Shown here one piece after another: positions 46,449-53,736 of a stretch of DNA of 54,454 nt. Each line of letters starts with the position of its first letter. The stretch's first letter is position 1. A model generated the notes under the pieces. That model was not told the origin of the DNA. It was given only the letters and a program-made list of their open reading frames with translations, and did not search any database. This DNA comes from a virus. The stretch lies in IMG/VR virus record IMGVR_UViG_3300036668_000246, positions 1-54,454 of that record. One strand, 5' to 3'. Both the position numbers and the translations under genes were made by a program.

Positions 46449-46467
46449 TTGTAAGTTAGTTAGTAGT

Positions 46468-47328
46468 TCAAGACTCTTTACGAGGCATAGAAGCTAGTCT
46501 ACCTAACTGCAGTAGGGTAGTCTCACCGAGTGATCCCGAAGCAATCAGAACCTTTATACGGACAGCTGAGTGCAATACCGAAACATCATCAGCTGAATTT
46601 GAATAAGTTTGCGTAATTGCAAATCTCTGAGAATCATCTAACTCGGGTGCGCCAGATATCCACAATGCAGAGGCGTAAATAGGTGCCTCTACCCCTGGGT
46701 GGCCTTCGGGCAGTAAGTCCGAGTAATCTGACAAGTCATCTAAATCTTCTGACTCTCCAGAAGTCGCATACTCTGCAAAGGTAAATACTTCCCACAGTAT
46801 TGCGGATCTCAGTGCGTCATTGTCGCCAAGGTAGCTGTACTTGGTGCAGGCTTTTCTAGCTACAGCATAGGCGCTCTCAAGAGAGACTGCCCTGCTAGCA
46901 CCAAACTCGGAATTTATGCTATACACAACCTCTGTTATCGACGCAGACGAAGGTACGCAGTTAGGGACTTTTTTACCCTTCTTGTCCTTCATGCCTACTT
47001 GTACGTAACCCTTCCAGCACGGGTCATCAGACTCTTTCTCTAAAGCTGCTGCAGTAATGCCATCTGCGGACTGGTCGATTGGCACACAGTTAGGGACTTC
47101 CTTGCCATCTTTACCTTTTTTTGTGCCAAGTTGTACGTAACCCTTCCAGCACGGGTCATCAGACTCTTTCTCTAAGGACGCGGCTTCATGAGCTGAATCC
47201 TTCATTAACTCGCCGTCTGGCATGTAATGGTAACCCTCAGGGGGTTCTTTCTTGCTGTCATCTATAATCTCTTCAGGTGCAGCATATCCGCCAGCAGCTC
47301 TAATAACGTTCTTTATGTAGTCTGACAT
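46468..47328 (-). CDS. Virion-region protein with PCWKGY repeat
   Basis: A 286-aa protein. Two tandem copies of a Cys-containing module: LEKESDDPCWKGYVQLG...VPNCVP and LEKESDDPCWKGYVQVG...VPNCVP (residues about 52-83 and 96-126). Each could form a disulfide or bind metal through its Cys pair. This motif recurs in phage capsid-region proteins of several lineages. The C-terminal half is helical. It has an AGGAG site and lies directly before the 958-aa gene. Role unknown; a virion component is likely. Confidence 0.65.
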   Translation of the reverse strand: MSDYIKNVIRAAGGYAAPEEIIDDSKKEPPEGYHYMPDGELMKDSAHEAASLEKESDDPCWKGYVQLGTKKGKDGKEVPNCVPIDQSADGITAAALEKESDDPCWKGYVQVGMKDKKGKKVPNCVPSSASITEVVYSINSEFGASRAVSLESAYAVARKACTKYSYLGDNDALRSAILWEVFTFAEYATSGESEDLDDLSDYSDLLPEGHPGVEAPIYASALWISGAPELDDSQRFAITQTYSNSADDVSVLHSAVRIKVLIASGSLGETTLLQLGRLASMPRKES

Positions 47329-47787
47329 TTAGCGAACTCCTAGGAATGATTTGATCTGCCAGTTGAATGTTTTATGTGTATCAATACGGCCTGCAAGAAA
47401 ATCCATCAGGCCTTGCTCGTTGCAATCCTGTGCTTTTTTGAAGGTGTCTAATAGTGAGTGCATTAACTCATCGTTTATTCTTTTAGCAGATTGCAATAAG
47501 AAGGCAGGAGATGACCCATCTAGGCGATCCTCTTTTATACGAGACATCTCTGCATAATCAGTCAAAAAATATGGGGCAGGAAATCCGGCTTTAAGGATAT
47601 TCTCACCCAACGGGTCAATCGAACTATCCACGTCTTTATACAGGGTTTTAAAGAACTTGTGGTATTCCCCGAAGTCCGGTCCTAGGACGTTCCAGTGATA
47701 TCCATGAAAAATAAACTTGGCTGCCACTGTATCTGCTAGCAGGTGCGCTAGCTTTCTCGCTAGTTCTGTGTTCTGATCTGAATGCAT
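47329..47787 (-). CDS. dps: Dps-like ferritin
   Basis: A 152-aa four-helix-bundle protein of the Dps family. HGYHWNVLGPDF has His31, EYHKFF His43, and SSIDPLGENI Asp58 and Glu62, the usual ferroxidase ligand positions; the fifth (Asp47 in known Dps) is Lys47 here. The end (MDFLAGRIDTHKTFNWQIKSFLG) matches the last Dps helix. Dps dodecamers store iron and protect DNA from oxidative damage. It is sandwiched between portal and capsid genes, with only one base separating it from the portal stop, so it is expressed late. It may protect host or packaged DNA. Confidence 0.85.
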   Translation of the reverse strand: MHSDQNTELARKLAHLLADTVAAKFIFHGYHWNVLGPDFGEYHKFFKTLYKDVDSSIDPLGENILKAGFPAPYFLTDYAEMSRIKEDRLDGSSPAFLLQSAKRINDELMHSLLDTFKKAQDCNEQGLMDFLAGRIDTHKTFNWQIKSFLGVR

Positions 47788-47788
47788 G

Positions 47789-49555
47789 TTAGGCCTCTGG
47801 CTCTGCTAGTGGTGGCGCTGTATCAGCGGGGTTTAGAGTGGAATCTTCAACCTGCTCTGAACCGTCTACTTCTGCTGCGGGGGCTTCACCCTGCAATAGT
47901 GAATCAATTTCTGGAGGTATTGCTGCCCCTGTGGCTTCTGAGGCATTTGATCGCACCTGTTGCATCATATCGGGGGCTACAGCAGTTAACATTGCCTCTG
48001 TAAGCTCAGGTGTTACTTGACCTTTTTGAATGATCAACCTGAGGGCCAGTTCCTTAGGGTCAGGCGCATCTGCATCCGAGAATCCATGGGCCCTACGCCA
48101 AGTACTGTAAGAAATGGCTAATTTATCAAAACCAGCATCTGCATCTGTTGCGCGATCATTACGAGTAGCAACCTGTGATGGGTCGTACCAGATACAGACC
48201 TTAGAAACTTCTTCTTCAGAGTAACCGTTGGCAATTAGGTATGGACGCAAGTAAACAACATTTATAGCATCAACGATTAGCAACATCAAAGGCTCTATGT
48301 GAGCTTTGTAGAGGCTTTCATCAATCTGTAAGGCGTTAGAGTATTTAACGTTGGCAAGTCCCGTCACAATGTCTTTGGGGACGTCTAGGCCCTGCATGAT
48401 ACGCTCTAGAACACGGTCGGAGCGCTCAGCTAGTGCTGGGTCGAACGAACGTTCGAACTTAAACTGCTTGATCTTGTCGCCAAGCTCTGCTGGACCACGG
48501 ATAATCAAAGGAACGATAGCAGACGCGGAGTCTTCATCCTTGATCGGGGTGGTCATTGCATCGATTAGTTGATCTTCGAAGTCGTCTGCGGCCTCTTCGG
48601 GGTTAAACTGCTCGTTGTAGTTACCTTCTTCATCATATGGGTAGTCGGGGTCAGGCGATGCAGCGACCGATAGACCATCAGGTAGATAAAGAGCACCAGC
48701 GTTGAGACGAGATCTTGCAGTCGCACGGAAAGTCCTATTCAGTAGTAGTAGTTCGGCACAAAGGTCCAGTAGACCTCTTAGGGATGAGTCAGACTCCTGG
48801 CTGTAACGAGGGTGAGCCCTCCAAATTCGGCCAACAAATGCCCCCTTCGGGAGAAGAATTGCATCAAGGTTACCCTGTGACATCATCGAAGCGACCCCTC
48901 CACCAACATCGCGGCGAGGATTAATTATATAGTTACCTTTTTGATCTATCTGCAGCTCATCGGTTGACCGGACGTCCCATGATTCAGGAAGACCCGACCC
49001 GAGGCGCTCTGGAATCTGAACCAGGTAGCATTCTCCGGTAACTTGCAAGTTTAGGGCGGCATCTTTCAAAAGACCAGGCTGTCCACCGTAGGCGGAACTT
49101 AGGCGGTCAAGGGCTCGCTCGGCAGCTGCAGCTAGGCGAGGGTCTACAGACTCTACGTCTTGAATAGGAGACGGTGCTTCGCTTGGATTGCCAACTGCAG
49201 CTGGATATAGACGAATTCTTGAGACAACAGACGCAACTAGGTTAAAAGCGTACTTGATTTCGCCAATTGCGTCGTAGTACTCCCATGCTTCCGACTGCCA
49301 AGCGAATGCAGCAGACTGCCTGCGAGACTTAAAACGCTCAGCTTCGGTTTTATCGTCTAATTTTACCTGTGAGGCAGCTGCAGTCATGGCCCGCGGTGCA
49401 TTAAAAGCCTGAGGCTCAGCGTAAACTATTCCAAAGGCATCTACTGACACACCCGGGGCAACCCGAGTAGAGTTTTTTGGGGAACTAGCACGAATAGTTG
49501 GGCTAGTTGCCCAATCGTTAGTCGATTTTGCCGGTTCTTTCTTAAAAATACCCAA
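47789..49555 (-). CDS. Portal protein
   Basis: A 588-aa portal from a TTG start with GGGAG upstream. SEAWEYYDAIGEIKYAFNLVASVVSRIRLYPA, GECYLVQIPERLG, WDVRSTDELQ and LDVPKDIVTGLANVKYSNALQIDESLYKAHIEPLM are typical of siphovirus portal rings. The C-terminus (EQVEDSTLNPADTAPPLAEPEA) is acidic and disordered. Lies between the membrane protein and the Dps gene, downstream of TerL as expected for a packaging module. Confidence 0.92.
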   Translation of the reverse strand: MGIFKKEPAKSTNDWATSPTIRASSPKNSTRVAPGVSVDAFGIVYAEPQAFNAPRAMTAAASQVKLDDKTEAERFKSRRQSAAFAWQSEAWEYYDAIGEIKYAFNLVASVVSRIRLYPAAVGNPSEAPSPIQDVESVDPRLAAAAERALDRLSSAYGGQPGLLKDAALNLQVTGECYLVQIPERLGSGLPESWDVRSTDELQIDQKGNYIINPRRDVGGGVASMMSQGNLDAILLPKGAFVGRIWRAHPRYSQESDSSLRGLLDLCAELLLLNRTFRATARSRLNAGALYLPDGLSVAASPDPDYPYDEEGNYNEQFNPEEAADDFEDQLIDAMTTPIKDEDSASAIVPLIIRGPAELGDKIKQFKFERSFDPALAERSDRVLERIMQGLDVPKDIVTGLANVKYSNALQIDESLYKAHIEPLMLLIVDAINVVYLRPYLIANGYSEEEVSKVCIWYDPSQVATRNDRATDADAGFDKLAISYSTWRRAHGFSDADAPDPKELALRLIIQKGQVTPELTEAMLTAVAPDMMQQVRSNASEATGAAIPPEIDSLLQGEAPAAEVDGSEQVEDSTLNPADTAPPLAEPEA

Positions 49556-49573
49556 GACGGGCTCCCTGTCTGT

Positions 49574-49864
49574 TTAGCGTTCTATCCAAGCGGAAATAAT
49601 TCCAATCATGGCGGATATAGCCAAGATTAATGATACCACAAACGTAAGTTGAGGTAAAATTGATGCTCCGGCGACAAAAATACCTGCCATCCAGAACCCT
49701 GTACACCAGTTACAAGTGATTAAGTACCCGATCTTAGTTCTTGGTGGGAACTTTGACCAAACTTTATTGCGAAATCCATCCGCAATGGCGTCAGTTGTGA
49801 TCAAATGAGTTGCACGGTAAGCTCCAAGAGCAAGAATTACAAAAGTAAACGCATCTATAGTCAT
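49574..49864 (-). CDS. DUF1360-like membrane protein
   Basis: A 96-aa membrane protein. LGAYRATHLITTDAI and GYLITCNWCTGFW match the pattern of DUF1360 proteins, with two or three hydrophobic helices (ILALGAYRA, FWMAGIFVAGASIL, TFVVSLILAISAMIGII). The CNWC pair may bind metal or form a disulfide. Found in several actinophages near portal or lysis genes. Could be a superinfection-exclusion or lysis-associated protein. Stop of the 119-aa gene overlaps its start. Confidence 0.7.
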   Translation of the reverse strand: MTIDAFTFVILALGAYRATHLITTDAIADGFRNKVWSKFPPRTKIGYLITCNWCTGFWMAGIFVAGASILPQLTFVVSLILAISAMIGIISAWIER

Positions 49865-50223
49865 TAGTCCTCCATCGAATTAATTGTATTGTATGGATTC
49901 CAGCCACGAAGGCGAGAACCGCATCCGCAGCCTGTATCTTTCTTAAATGCTAGCATCTTTCCGGATGATGTGACAACAAAAGAATCTTTTGTGACCTCTT
50001 TTGATGGAATAAACTCAGTATATCGCTCTCTAAAGACGATTTGTGGCCCTTCCGGAGCGTCTTTTGCGACAATAACATGATCTTCAGTGACAATGACTCT
50101 AGTTATTTCTAAATACGTTGCGCCCCCGGTGGGCTCGTAGCTTCGGAGTGTAGTCACATCGTCATACTGGCCAGTACCAGCAGCAACCAAGTGGCATGGA
50201 AACCTATCCATTAGGACCTTCAT
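49864..50223 (-). CDS. Hypothetical protein with CGCG tail
   Basis: A 119-aa protein. ATG at 50223 lies one base after the TerL stop, with AGGT upstream, and is preferred over a longer ORF starting inside TerL at 50319. Residues show beta-rich YLEITRVIVTEDHVIVAKDAPEG and a Cys-rich end DTGCGCGSRLRGWNPYN. No recognised family. Located between TerL and portal and co-transcribed with both. Confidence 0.6.
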   Translation of the reverse strand: MKVLMDRFPCHLVAAGTGQYDDVTTLRSYEPTGGATYLEITRVIVTEDHVIVAKDAPEGPQIVFRERYTEFIPSKEVTKDSFVVTSSGKMLAFKKDTGCGCGSRLRGWNPYNTINSMED

Positions 50224-50224
50224 G

Positions 50225-53200
50225 CTACCTGACCCTAAATACGCGACCAACATTGCCAGTATTTGGTCTAGCGACACCCATTTTACGATCTGCGAGGCTT
50301 TTTGCACGTAATTTACCACCAGAAAAGCCCGGCGGGGGTTTAATTAGCAGCGCGGTCATGGCGTGAACCATTGCATCGATGCGGTCAGGGGATTTACCTT
50401 CTCCTGGGATCCAAGAGTACATTTGAGATTCTAGTTCTGGGAGGTAATTTACGTGGTGGACACGTCCTTGCTCGTATGCAAGAAGAATTGGTTCTGCTCT
50501 TAGCTGTTTTCCGTACTTAGAGTGGACCTCGAGGACTTTGACGCTGGGGTCAATAGAGTTAATTGCGTTTCGTACGAGTGCGCCACCTTGATTAACTTCG
50601 GCAACAACGGGACAACCCCACTTGCGAGCCATTTCCACAACTTTACGGGCCCAGGTATCTGGGGAACCATGAATTGAAGCGTCCTCAAGAACCCAAGCAT
50701 GACGCTTGTATAAATCGTGCTCTGCAGTCGATGCGCAGACAACAATACCGCACTCGTCGCGGGGGTTCTCAGCGACCGAAGGGTCAACGCCGATAACACG
50801 TAACGGAGTAGACGCAGGGTAATTAGTGTGTCTAGCTGCTTCAACTAGCTCTTCGTTCCACATTGCGCCTTCTAGGTCGTCAAGCATCTCTCCATAGAGC
50901 TCTTGTCGAGCTAGAGATGTGCCTTCGTAGACGCCCATAATAGTCTCAAGATATGCGCCGGAGAGGTTTCCAGCGTTATCCATTGTGGAACCTTTTGTGA
51001 CAACTACCTTTGCGGCAGTCGCCCTATCTGTGCGAGATTCTTCAATAAGTTTGTAGAGAAGCGGAGTACGCTTAGGGGTGGTGGTCGCCAATATCTGTGG
51101 GTTCTTACCAAGACGAGTACCGACTCGTAAGTTGTCAAAAGCAGTCATGCCCGCAGCGTCTGGGGTCTGCCGCCAAGCGGCAACTTCGTCGCCCCATGCG
51201 TGACTATTGGACGTCGGGATCAGACCTTCACCTGCAAGATAGAGGTGACTTGCAGAGTCAACGGTTATACATCTCATGAATTTTGGAGTGGTTGGGTCGA
51301 TAGACACAATAGAGTGCTGAGTAGACTGATACTTCCACTCATACTTAGCTTTAGCTAACTTACGTGGATTACGCACGAGGGGGAAGGTGGAGTTAACTTG
51401 GACGTACCAAGCCTCTTTACTATAGACTCCGGCCCGCTCCCTAGGTTTCCGATAGTAGACCTTAGGTACCAGACCTAAACTCCTAGCAAGTTCTATGTAT
51501 CCATCGATTAGTACCTTATTTGTGTTATAGAACCTGAAAGCACCATTTGGCTCAACGCCGCCGTCAGAGTCAGTCAGTCCCTGTAGTAGAGAGAGGCGAT
51601 CTTCTGCTGACGCCCTTAAGTAGATCTCGGGAACATGCTTGTTGTTGTACAGACCCAACTCCCTCCAAGGAGCTATCAAGTCAGCAGCCCAAACGTGATC
51701 TTTATTCATGTCTCTACTGGCTAAGCCTGAACGCCCTAACTCCTCTAAAAGCCATGATTTGTCATCTGTGTGGGTAGCAATGTAACTAGGAGCAGCGCTC
51801 GCGCCATCTCCTAGAACTAGTCCAAGCACCCAAGGGTCGATTGGTAGAGGCTCAGTGGATACTACATACTCTACCGCTTTTGTTGCAGGGATGTACAAGC
51901 GTCTTTTGGTATTTGCACGTAGCTGGTTAGTGTCTTTTACTTGATGATTAGTGGACTCTCTGCCAAACCGGTCAGTTGCCCATGTCTCAGGGATAACCCC
52001 ATCAAAGTGAGTGGTAACGTAGCGAAGGTCGGTGTTTGTGAGAACCTTCCACCTGTGCTTGCCGTCTGCGTCAATGTGCGTTCCGTTTGAGAAGTTCAAC
52101 CTGTAGCTGTCTAGGGCCAGCTCAATCTCGTGGACTGCCGTCACATTGCAGGGGCTACCTAACTCATCGAATACAACATCTCCTACCTGTAGGTCTCCCA
52201 TAGTTGACCATCCAGTAGGTGTAGGCACAGGGGTAGCAATGTCCAGCCTAAATTGCGGTCCACGCAAACCATCAGGTTCGTCGGCAGTGAAGAGGGTTGC
52301 AGTGTTACCATTCGGCCAAGTCAGACGTCTTTTAGACGGCTCGTAGTGTGGCTTCTCTGAAGGAGGGGAGATGTTTATGATTCCGGAATTGTGAGTTTTT
52401 ATGTAGCTCTCAGTAATTAGGAAGGTGTGATCAGAGGAATCTACAGCTATACATCTAACGGGTACGCTCTCTGTGGGAGAGACGGACTTCACGTACCTCC
52501 ACTTTTCTTCTGACCTATATTTCTTCAGACTGGCTGCTTTTCGAGTCAAAGAAGCCACAGGTAGTGACGTTGTGAAAGTTATACGATATGCGTCAGACGC
52601 AGTGTAGGTTTTGCCATTTGGTGCGGCTACCTGCCTACCACCGAGGCGAAATTTTACACCTCCGTGCTTTATCCCGAGCGTGGAAACTAATCTAGCGACA
52701 TCGTTAATAAGAGTTTTATTTGTATTGTCAAACTCTATCTGACCCCTCTTGGATACACTGCCATCCGAGTCTATAAGTCCCTGAAGGAGCGACATCCTCT
52801 GGTCGATACTTGAGTGAAAGTATGACTCTGGGATGTGTTTATTTTGTATAAGATTGTTTAACTTAAGAGCCCGATTAAGTCCATCCGTGACCCCAAAAGT
52901 ATAGATAGTCTTATTGTCGGTAGTAGTGTAACCTTCGGAGTCAATTCGAGCACGCACTTCCGGTTGGTCGTCAGTGTGACTGGTGATAGTGGCAGACTTT
53001 GCCGTACCGTCCCCAAGCCACATCCCGAGGGTATATGGACCGATTGGCAGAGAAGCATCCTGCCCTACAACAGCAGCTATGCGGATTCCATGATTAGAGT
53101 TGAGGTAGCCATTTAAAGTTTTCTGGGTATTGTGCAGCTCTTCGGTAGTCCTAACGCCTTGGTACGTGTTTGGCATTCTCTGCTCGTAACTACGCTCTAC

Positions 53201-53716
53201 ATGAGTAGAAGTCAGCCATTTGTGGTTAGCATCTGCAACCACTTCAGTACCTGATATGTCTAACTTGTAGCAAGGTCGATTGTTTAGTACTGAAAAAACG
53301 TGAGTTACTTTACATGGGTTGCCGTCGCCGCCTATGACGATGTCGCCCACTTTTACGTCTGCCATAGACACAAAACCAGTAGGAGTAGCTATTTTAGTGT
53401 CTAGCGCTAAAGCTTCTCCCTCGACGATTACGTCTCGAACGTCAGCAGCAGTACGAGCAACAAGTGCAAACCGACGTTGACCTTCAGTTGTGTACTTTGC
53501 CGTCTCGCGAACCCACTCGGAGGCCATTCTGGTTTTTCCAAATCCACGCCCGGCAAGAACCAACCAAACATTCCAGTCGTCGCTAGGGGGAAGCTGCTCG
53601 GGGCGCGCCCAGACATTCCAGTCCCAGAGTAGGGCGTCTGGATCAATCCCCTCTAGTGCAGCAGCCTGCTCCTCTGGAGGGAGCATAGCAATAAGTTCCA
53701 TAATACTTTTACTCAT
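50225..53716 (-). CDS. terL: Terminase large subunit with two inteins
   Basis: An 1163-aa precursor; removing inteins at residues 102-443 and 490-837 leaves a 473-aa TerL of normal size. ATPase: Walker A AGRGFGKT at 55-62, then VRDVIVEGE|SGIINISPP and GLRGPQF|SHAWGDE across the intein sites, with Asp843-Glu844 of Walker B. Nuclease: IGVDPSVAENPRDECGIVV, VVAEVNQGG and KSPDRIDAMVHAMTAL, giving the acidic metal site. It packages phage DNA. Splicing is required to restore both ATPase sites. No small terminase subunit is seen in the window. Confidence 0.95.
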   Translation of the reverse strand: MSKSIMELIAMLPPEEQAAALEGIDPDALLWDWNVWARPEQLPPSDDWNVWLVLAGRGFGKTRMASEWVRETAKYTTEGQRRFALVARTAADVRDVIVEGEALALDTKIATPTGFVSMADVKVGDIVIGGDGNPCKVTHVFSVLNNRPCYKLDISGTEVVADANHKWLTSTHVERSYEQRMPNTYQGVRTTEELHNTQKTLNGYLNSNHGIRIAAVVGQDASLPIGPYTLGMWLGDGTAKSATITSHTDDQPEVRARIDSEGYTTTDNKTIYTFGVTDGLNRALKLNNLIQNKHIPESYFHSSIDQRMSLLQGLIDSDGSVSKRGQIEFDNTNKTLINDVARLVSTLGIKHGGVKFRLGGRQVAAPNGKTYTASDAYRITFTTSLPVASLTRKAASLKKYRSEEKWRYVKSVSPTESVPVRCIAVDSSDHTFLITESYIKTHNSGIINISPPSEKPHYEPSKRRLTWPNGNTATLFTADEPDGLRGPQFRLDIATPVPTPTGWSTMGDLQVGDVVFDELGSPCNVTAVHEIELALDSYRLNFSNGTHIDADGKHRWKVLTNTDLRYVTTHFDGVIPETWATDRFGRESTNHQVKDTNQLRANTKRRLYIPATKAVEYVVSTEPLPIDPWVLGLVLGDGASAAPSYIATHTDDKSWLLEELGRSGLASRDMNKDHVWAADLIAPWRELGLYNNKHVPEIYLRASAEDRLSLLQGLTDSDGGVEPNGAFRFYNTNKVLIDGYIELARSLGLVPKVYYRKPRERAGVYSKEAWYVQVNSTFPLVRNPRKLAKAKYEWKYQSTQHSIVSIDPTTPKFMRCITVDSASHLYLAGEGLIPTSNSHAWGDEVAAWRQTPDAAGMTAFDNLRVGTRLGKNPQILATTTPKRTPLLYKLIEESRTDRATAAKVVVTKGSTMDNAGNLSGAYLETIMGVYEGTSLARQELYGEMLDDLEGAMWNEELVEAARHTNYPASTPLRVIGVDPSVAENPRDECGIVVCASTAEHDLYKRHAWVLEDASIHGSPDTWARKVVEMARKWGCPVVAEVNQGGALVRNAINSIDPSVKVLEVHSKYGKQLRAEPILLAYEQGRVHHVNYLPELESQMYSWIPGEGKSPDRIDAMVHAMTALLIKPPPGFSGGKLRAKSLADRKMGVARPNTGNVGRVFRVR
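51206..52249 (-). mobile_element. Intein 2 of TerL (class 3, LAGLIDADG)
   Basis: A 348-residue intein (490-837 of the precursor). It starts with Arg (RLDIATPVPTPTGW) instead of Cys or Ser and ends PTSN before Ser838. It has Trp556 in KHRW, Cys816 in MRCITVD and Thr835, the WCT set of class 3 inteins. LAGLIDADG endonuclease motifs LGLVLGDG and LLQGLTDSDGG are intact. It interrupts the host just before the Walker B acidic pair. Confidence 0.85.
52388..53413 (-). mobile_element. Intein 1 of TerL (class 3, LAGLIDADG)
   Basis: A 342-residue intein (102-443 of the precursor). It starts with Ala (ALALDTKIATPTGF), ends KTHN before Ser444, and has Trp167 in NHKW, Cys422 in VRCIAVD and Thr441, again WCT. 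LAGLIDADG motifs TLGMWLGDG and LLQGLIDSDGS look active. Sequence order and motifs match intein 2, so the two are related. Confidence 0.87.
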
Positions 53717-53736
53717 GGTTACAGTCTATCTCTTTC

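Noticed and set aside
50224-50319. Longer N-terminus of the 119-aa gene inside TerL
   Set aside because: A start one base after the TerL stop with a ribosome-site match fits better, and the extra 32 residues lie over the TerL C-terminus.
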